Position numbers and translations under genes: made by a program. From contig CAWJHB010000001.1 in NCBI GenBank assembly GCA_963842555.1, positions 1 through 64,000 on the forward strand: DNA of 64,000 nt, written 5' to 3'. Shown one piece after another: positions 59,115 through 64,000 of the stretch. The notes under the pieces are model-generated. The model saw nothing but the letters and a program-made list of their open reading frames with translations, had not been told where the DNA came from and made no database searches. Every line of letters begins with the position of its first letter. Position 1 is the first letter of the stretch. This DNA is from Gallionella sp963842555. GTDB lineage: Bacteria > Pseudomonadota > Gammaproteobacteria > Burkholderiales > Gallionellaceae.

Positions 59115-59864
59115 CTACGCGATCGGAATATTGCCGGAACCCACTTCGAGTTCGGAAAACCAGTTGATAAAACGCGCCACATCCGCGCCTTGGTAAATCG
59201 CCCCGTGCTGCGGGCAAAGTTGCTCTATTTCCATCTTGCTGACGCGCTCGCACCACAGGCGTTTTGCCGTATTGGACCCCATCCAGCGGCGATGGAAGCC
59301 TTCCGCATGGCGAATATGCTTGTCAAAATCCTGCACATACAACCCTGCTTCATCCTGCGGCAACAGGGCGGCCCCGATATCGCCGCTGAAAAGGATTTTC
59401 GCCTTCGCGTCGTACAGGTGGAAGTTGCCGGATGAGTGCAGATAGTGCGCCGGGATTGCCTGCAAACCCAGGCTGCCCAGTGCAATCGGCATTCCTTCGT
59501 CCGGAATATTGACGAAGGTCTGGTCAGTTCCCCCGAAATGAGCGATGAAACTGCTCCACAGCCAGCTGTTGTAGCAGCGCAATTCGGGATTGACCTTGAG
59601 CCACAGCGCCAGCGACGAAATGATGTCCGGATCCTGGTGCGAGGCGAACAGCATCCCTATCTTGCGTGGATCGAATTCGGAACTGATGGCCGAAAAGACC
59701 GCCGGGAATATTTCCATGCCGCCCGGATCGCATAACAGGGCATGGTCGCCGTTCATCACCAGATATTCGTTGGTGTCTATCACATACGGCTGGCGCGACG
59801 GATCACGCGCCACCGCTGCCCACTTGTGTGTGCCGTCCTCATAAATGAATTGTATGGTCTTCAT
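59115..59864 (-). CDS. metallo-beta-lactamase-fold diiron protein (ODP-like)
   Basis: 249 residues from ATG 59864, overlapping the preceding stop by four bases. It resembles the N-terminal half of flavo-diiron proteins without a flavodoxin part: FASHQDPDIISS (H-x-D/E-x-D metal site, about 80), HYLHSSGNFHLY (His, about 147), LFSGDIGAALLP (bridging Asp, about 166) and CPQHGAIY (His, about 225). In Treponema and other bacteria the chemotaxis-linked member (ODP) binds O2 at its diiron site and controls CheA. The same role is likely here. Confidence 0.8.
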   Translation of the reverse strand: MKTIQFIYEDGTHKWAAVARDPSRQPYVIDTNEYLVMNGDHALLCDPGGMEIFPAVFSAISSEFDPRKIGMLFASHQDPDIISSLALWLKVNPELRCYNSWLWSSFIAHFGGTDQTFVNIPDEGMPIALGSLGLQAIPAHYLHSSGNFHLYDAKAKILFSGDIGAALLPQDEAGLYVQDFDKHIRHAEGFHRRWMGSNTAKRLWCERVSKMEIEQLCPQHGAIYQGADVARFINWFSELEVGSGNIPIA

Positions 59865-60493
59865 GCCTGCCCGTCCGCACCAGAATTTTTCAGTTTGCCC
59901 AGAATGTTGTGGATGCGCTCCACGGTCCTTTCGACCTGGTTTGCCACCTGCACCAGCGCAATGGCCATCACTCCGCCCGTCACCGCCTCGATCCTGGCGT
60001 TCCGCGCCAATGAACGGCCCATCTCGCAATCCTTCCAAACCAGCAGCACGCGCCTGTGCAGTTTCTCCTGCTCTGTCCGGATGGTATGTCCCACTTCTTC
60101 CAAATACCTGGTTTCGCTTGCCAGCAGTCCATCGAGATAATCAAGTTCCCCAGCCCGCGGGATTTGAGCCGCACTGAGAAAATAGTGGCGCATGCGCAAT
60201 CCCTTTTCCCGGTCGGCGGCCGCCGTGGTCATGGTATAGATCATGTCGCTCAAGCCGACCATGCGCTCTTCCACCCGTGCGCTGAATATCCGGAGTTCAT
60301 TCGACACCACCTTGAATCCGACGGCTGTCTTTCCTGCCTGCCTGGAAATCAGCATCGCGTTGATCGCCTCGAGACGGATGGCACGGGTGATGTTCACCAC
60401 CTGTTTGATTTCCTCATTGATCCTGATCACTTCCTGCAACGTCAAATCCGCTACAGCCGCATCATCGGCGCTTTCCAATCTCACTGCATTCAA
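59861..60493 (-). CDS. soluble MCP-like helical protein of the chemotaxis operon
   Basis: 210 residues from TTG 60493, which has GGAG eight bases upstream; an ATG at 60526 is also possible. The stretch AINAMLISRQAGKTAVGFKVVSNEL is a divergent form of the MCP signalling tip (AINAMLISRQAGKTAVGFKV), preceded and followed by long coiled-coil helices and without membrane spans or HAMP. It lies between cheW and the ODP-like gene and may pass the ODP's oxygen signal to the CheA-CheW array as a small cytoplasmic receptor. The tip glutamate motif (E-x-x-R) is altered, so it may only be an adaptor. Confidence 0.65.
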   Translation of the reverse strand: MNAVRLESADDAAVADLTLQEVIRINEEIKQVVNITRAIRLEAINAMLISRQAGKTAVGFKVVSNELRIFSARVEERMVGLSDMIYTMTTAAADREKGLRMRHYFLSAAQIPRAGELDYLDGLLASETRYLEEVGHTIRTEQEKLHRRVLLVWKDCEMGRSLARNARIEAVTGGVMAIALVQVANQVERTVERIHNILGKLKNSGADGQA

Positions 60494-60615
60494 CAAAATT
60501 ACTCCAAAACGAAATACTGCTCCCACACTAAAATCGCGGGCCTATTATTCTTCCGGCCACAAAAGTCCGGTACAAATCTGCACCTAAAAATGGAAATGGT
60601 TGCCTGCTGCCTCGG

Positions 60616-61146
60616 CTACGCCGTCAGGCTCGTGCCTGCCGCATGGCTAATGGTTGCCAGCTCATCCACCGACAGCACCTTGTCCACGTTCAGGATGATC
60701 ACGAACTTGCCGTTGACCTTGCCCATGCCGCGGATGAAATCCGCGCGTATCTTCGCCCCGAAAGAAGGCGCAGGCTCGATCTCGCCCGCCGGGATTTCCA
60801 GCACCTCGTTCACCATGTCCACCACCACACCGATGTCCTGCTGCACGCCTTCGTTCATCACCTCGATAATCACGATGCAGGTGCGCTTGGTCACGTCCGC
60901 ACCCTTGCGCCCGAAGCGCGCCGACAAGTCCACTACCGGGACTACCGCGCCCCTGAGATTGATCACCCCGCGGATGAATTCCGGCATCATCGGCACCGTA
61001 GTCATGCTGCCGTATTCGATGATTTCCTTGATGTGCAGTATGCCGATCGCGAATATCTCGCCGCCCAGCATGAAAGTAAGATATTGCCCCTGTTCCTGCT
61101 CCGCCGCGACGACGGGCAGGCTTTCCTGTTTCGCTAGTGCGCCCAT
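60616..61146 (-). CDS. cheW: chemotaxis coupling protein CheW
   Basis: 176 residues. The SH3-like double barrel runs through TFMLGGEIFAIGILHIKEII, GVINLRGAVVPVVDLSARFG (cited as NLRGAVVPVVDL), VVDMVNEVLEIPAGEI and FVIILNVDKVLSVDEL. It joins receptors to CheA. The start is 9 bases after the MCP stop. Longer by about 10 residues at the N-terminus than E. coli CheW. Confidence 0.95.
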   Translation of the reverse strand: MGALAKQESLPVVAAEQEQGQYLTFMLGGEIFAIGILHIKEIIEYGSMTTVPMMPEFIRGVINLRGAVVPVVDLSARFGRKGADVTKRTCIVIIEVMNEGVQQDIGVVVDMVNEVLEIPAGEIEPAPSFGAKIRADFIRGMGKVNGKFVIILNVDKVLSVDELATISHAAGTSLTA

Positions 61147-61155
61147 GTCAGCCCC

Positions 61156-62781
61156 TCAGAACTTGACGAATTCGGATTCGTCCTGAGCGGCCGCGTGTGT
61201 CACTGCCGCCACCTTGACGGCACGGGATGCGGCCGGCTTTGCCGCCTTCGCCCGCGCCGGCGCGTTTACCGTCGTGCCACCCCCTCCCACCTTGAAGAAC
61301 GAGATGGTTTCCTGCAGCTGCCCAGCCTGCCCGCTCATTTCCTCGGCGGTCGCCGCCAGCTCTTCGGATGCCGATGCGTTCTGCTGCGTGATCTGGTTCA
61401 TCTGGGACATCGCGGTGTTGATCTGCGCCACGCCACTGGTTTGCTCTTCCGAGGCGGCAGTGATCTCCTGCACCAGGTCCGACGTCTTGTTGATCGTCGG
61501 TACCATTTCGCCCAGCAGTTTGCCCGCGGTCTCGGCTTTCTGCACCGAGCCGGAAGCCAGTTCGCCGATCTCCTGCGCCGCCACCTGGCTGCGCTCGGCC
61601 AGCTTGCGCACTTCCGCCGCGACGACGGCAAAGCCCTTGCCGTGCTCGCCGGCGCGGGCCGCTTCGATCGCCGCATTCAGCGCCAACAGATTGGTCTGGT
61701 AGGCGATATCGTCCACGATGCCGATCTTGCCCGCGATCTGCTTCATCGCAGCCACGGTCTCGGTCACCGCAGCACCCCCTTCGGTGGCCTGCTTGGAAGC
61801 CTGCGAAGCCATGCCGTCGGTCACCTTGGCGTTCTCGGTATTCTGGGCGATCGAGGCGCTCATCTGCTCCACCGAAGCCGAAGTCTCTTCCACGCTCGCC
61901 GCCTGTTCAGAGGTCGACTGGCTCAGGCTCTGTGCCGTCGCACTCACTTCTTCCGACGCAGAGGAGAGGTTGTCCGCCGCACTGCGCACTTCGCCGATGA
62001 TCTGCGACAGCTTGGCCACCATGTCGCTCATCGCCTTCAGCAGCATGCCGGTCTCGTCGCTGGACTTCGCTTCGATCCTCACCGTCAAATCGCCCTCGGA
62101 CAACCGACCCGCCACATGCACGGCTTCGGAAATGGGTTTGGTGATGGAGCGTGTGACCCAGAATGCGATGCCGCCGGCCAAAGCAAAGGCAATGACAGCC
62201 AAAGCGATCATCATGGTGCGCGCGGCAATATAATCCTGCCCTGCCTGCTTGCCGGATTCTTCCATGAGTCCTCGCTGGTAATCGATCAGGTTCTGTACTG
62301 CTTCGAAGTAGGACGCCTGTTCCGTTCTCATGGCGCCCAGTAACAACGCAACCGCCTCGTCGTGATGGCCTGATCGCGTCATCTTGACAAACTTGTCCTG
62401 ATCTGCAACAAAATTAATGCGCACATCCTCAATTGCCTTCAGCAATGCCTTGCCCTTTTCCGACTTGACGGCTTCGGTCAGCTTGTCGATGTCCTCCTTG
62501 ATCTTCTTGTGCGATGCAACGATGCGGTCGTATTCACTTTCTACTTTGTCGGGGTCTGTTTCCAGCAGCATGTTGCGCATGGAACGGGCGATCACGTTGA
62601 CTTCGCCGCGAATGCGGTTGGCCTGCGCCGTCTTCGGAAATTTGTCGCTTACCATATCGTCAATGCTCGCATTCAGTACGCCGAGCCGAGTAATGCCGAT
62701 TATCGCGATCACCACCATCAGCACTACCACTAGGCCGAAGCCCAGCCCCAGACGCATACCGATTTTCATATTCTTGAACAT
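61156..62781 (-). CDS. methyl-accepting chemotaxis protein with four-helix-bundle sensor
   Basis: 541 residues. Membrane span 1 (about 11-33), periplasmic four-helix-bundle domain (about 35-190, 4HB_MCP type), span 2 (about 192-212), HAMP (RSITKPISEAVHVAGRLSEG) and a cytoplasmic coiled coil with the signalling tip IAYQTNLLALNAAIEAARAG. Adaptation sites with Glu-Glu/Gln pairs flank the tip. The C-terminus ends in an Ala/Lys-rich linker and DESEFVKF, not the NWETF tether of CheR/CheB. Length class and context point to a Tsr/Tar-like receptor with unknown ligand. Confidence 0.95.
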   Translation of the reverse strand: MFKNMKIGMRLGLGFGLVVVLMVVIAIIGITRLGVLNASIDDMVSDKFPKTAQANRIRGEVNVIARSMRNMLLETDPDKVESEYDRIVASHKKIKEDIDKLTEAVKSEKGKALLKAIEDVRINFVADQDKFVKMTRSGHHDEAVALLLGAMRTEQASYFEAVQNLIDYQRGLMEESGKQAGQDYIAARTMMIALAVIAFALAGGIAFWVTRSITKPISEAVHVAGRLSEGDLTVRIEAKSSDETGMLLKAMSDMVAKLSQIIGEVRSAADNLSSASEEVSATAQSLSQSTSEQAASVEETSASVEQMSASIAQNTENAKVTDGMASQASKQATEGGAAVTETVAAMKQIAGKIGIVDDIAYQTNLLALNAAIEAARAGEHGKGFAVVAAEVRKLAERSQVAAQEIGELASGSVQKAETAGKLLGEMVPTINKTSDLVQEITAASEEQTSGVAQINTAMSQMNQITQQNASASEELAATAEEMSGQAGQLQETISFFKVGGGGTTVNAPARAKAAKPAASRAVKVAAVTHAAAQDESEFVKF

Positions 62782-62825
62782 GCTTGCTCCCTTTCAAAAT
62801 TGAACAGATTTCAGATTGATACCCA

Positions 62826-64000
62826 TTAAACAGATACAGCCAACTTGCCTTCCGCGCCGGTGAGCGCGCCCTCCTTTTTTGCCGCCTGCTGGATCAGCGA
62901 CGGCACGTCCAGGATCAATGCCACTTCGCCACTGCCCAGGATGGTAAAGCCTCCTATTCCCCTGGTGCCGCTGAACACCTTGCCCAGCGGTTTGATCACG
63001 GTCTGGAACTCGCCCAGCAATTCGTCCACCACCAGACCGGCTTTCTGCCCACCATAGCGCACCACCACCACGTTTTCGCGGCGCCCGGCCTTCCCGTCCA
63101 CGTCGAACTGGTCGCGCAGGCGCACGAAGGGCAGAACTTCGCCGCGCAGATTGATGTAGTTGTGATCCCGGCTCGCCTGCTGCGCGTCACCGGCAAGGTC
63201 CACGCATTCCAGTACCATGTCCAATGGCACGATGTAAGCCGCGCCGCCCACCCCGACCAGGAAGCCATCTATGATGGCCAGGGTCAGCGGCAGGCGGATG
63301 CGCACGGTGGTACCCTCGCCTTCCTTGCTGTCCAGGTCCACCGTGCCGCGCAGGGACTGGATGTTGCGCCGCACTACGTCCATGCCCACACCGCGCCCGG
63401 AAAGGTTGGTCACCTGTTCGGCGGTGGAGAAGCCCGGCTCAAATATCAGGTTGTACACCTCGCGGTCGCTGAGGTTTTGCCCGGCCGCAACCAATCCGCG
63501 CTCGATCGCCTTGTTCAGTATCCGCTCGCGGTTCAGCCCGCCACCGTCGTCGCCAACCTCGATGACAATGCTGCCGGAATCATGGAATGCATTGAGCCGC
63601 AACGTGCCCTTGGCGGGCTTGCCGCGCTGCTCGCGCAATTCCTTCGATTCGATGCCGTGATCCATGGAGTTGCGCACCAGGTGCATCAGCGGATCGCCGA
63701 TCTTTTCCACCACGGTCTTGTCCAGCTCGGTGTCGGCGCCTTTGATCTCCAGACCGATGTCCTTGCCAAGTTCCTTAGAGGTATCGCGGACCACGCGCTG
63801 GAAGCGGTTGAAGGTCTCGCCGATCTCGACCATGCGCAACTTGAGCGCACCGTCCCTGATTTCCTCCACCAGTCCAGACACCGTCGAAGTCGCTTCCTGC
63901 AAGGCACTGTCCCCAGTGCGCTGTGCCAGCAAATTGGCCGATGCCCCCGCGATCACCAGTTCGCCAACCAGGTTGATCAAGTCATCCAGCTTGTCGGCCT
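62826..64000 (-). CDS. cheA: chemotaxis histidine kinase CheA, C-terminal part (runs off the window)
   Basis: At least 391 residues; the reading frame is open to the right edge (DKLDDLINLVGELVIAG), so the N-terminal P1/P2 domains are outside. Visible are the end of the dimerisation domain P3, the ATPase domain P4 with N box HLVRNSMDHGIE, G1 VGDDGGGLNRERIL and G2 GRGVGMDVVRRN, and the CheW-like P5 domain (about the last 140 residues). It phosphorylates CheY and CheB. First visible gene of the operon; the mcp gene begins 44 bases after its stop. Confidence 0.95.
   Translation of the reverse strand, partial: ADKLDDLINLVGELVIAGASANLLAQRTGDSALQEATSTVSGLVEEIRDGALKLRMVEIGETFNRFQRVVRDTSKELGKDIGLEIKGADTELDKTVVEKIGDPLMHLVRNSMDHGIESKELREQRGKPAKGTLRLNAFHDSGSIVIEVGDDGGGLNRERILNKAIERGLVAAGQNLSDREVYNLIFEPGFSTAEQVTNLSGRGVGMDVVRRNIQSLRGTVDLDSKEGEGTTVRIRLPLTLAIIDGFLVGVGGAAYIVPLDMVLECVDLAGDAQQASRDHNYINLRGEVLPFVRLRDQFDVDGKAGRRENVVVVRYGGQKAGLVVDELLGEFQTVIKPLGKVFSGTRGIGGFTILGSGEVALILDVPSLIQQAAKKEGALTGAEGKLAVSV

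Overview
The window looks like a chromosome segment of a betaproteobacterium of the Gallionellaceae/Nitrosomonadales type. The evidence is indirect: family make-up (TorF-type porin, betaproteobacterial guanidine/urea carboxylase operon, many GGDEF/EAL proteins, PA2779-family protein), moderate-to-high GC in the housekeeping genes, and a high load of insertion sequences. No rRNA, tRNA or CRISPR array was recognised.

Layout. 1-8.9 kb is an accessory patch: a small orphan gene, a DsrC/TusE relative without its C-terminal cysteine, a complete IS66 element with a perfect 8-bp target duplication, a nitrogen-regulated torF porin gene with NtrC-like sites and a sigma-54 promoter, a decayed PII (glnB/glnK) gene directly behind it, a desaturase/small protein/metallo-beta-lactamase cluster, and an unassigned gene. 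8.9-21.8 kb is a ten-gene minus-strand operon: binding protein, permease, ATPase, creatininase-like hydrolase, type III glutamine synthetase-like protein, NikR-like regulator, two DUF1989 proteins, urea carboxylase-type enzyme and allophanate hydrolase. The two DUF1989 proteins point to guanidine rather than urea as substrate. The operon is preceded by a near-perfect sigma-54 promoter and a perfect 12-bp inverted repeat over the predicted start of transcription, and the NikR-like protein is the obvious candidate to bind it.

22-27.3 kb is largely gene-poor: an IS3-type remnant, a Dph6-like PP-loop protein, two copies of a ~145-bp repeat with strings of CCCTG motifs, tiny membrane-peptide ORFs, a Gln-rich small protein and a DDE-type IS with a doubled left end. 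27.8-36.4 kb holds a pilin-like protein, PAP2 phosphatase, DUF4337 protein, MazG-like pyrophosphohydrolase, a UDP-sugar dehydrogenase/GT2 pair for an acidic polysaccharide, and a LexA-like/UmuD/UmuC SOS cassette with two near-identical operators in its promoter. 36.4-43.8 kb has an IS110-family element, a translationally coupled periplasmic binding protein/PAS-GGDEF-EAL pair, and an IS1182-type element whose transposase has lost part of its catalytic domain. 43.9-54.4 kb is mostly ordinary metabolism: selD and mnmH divergent over 36 bp, a DOPA-dioxygenase remnant, aldo/keto reductase, PurT, class I aldolase, an HD-domain protein and an EamA transporter. 54.9-64 kb is a chemotaxis operon (cheA, mcp, cheW, MCP-like protein, ODP-like diiron protein, cheR, cheD, cheB, REC-GGDEF-EAL); cheA runs off the right edge.

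How it works together: two separate sigma-54 promoters drive nitrogen-scavenging functions (TorF porin; guanidine uptake and breakdown to ammonia, with a glutamine synthetase-like enzyme in the operon). The chemotaxis block joins an oxygen-sensor-like diiron protein and a c-di-GMP phosphodiesterase to adaptation enzymes, which fits a microaerophile choosing its place in an oxygen gradient.
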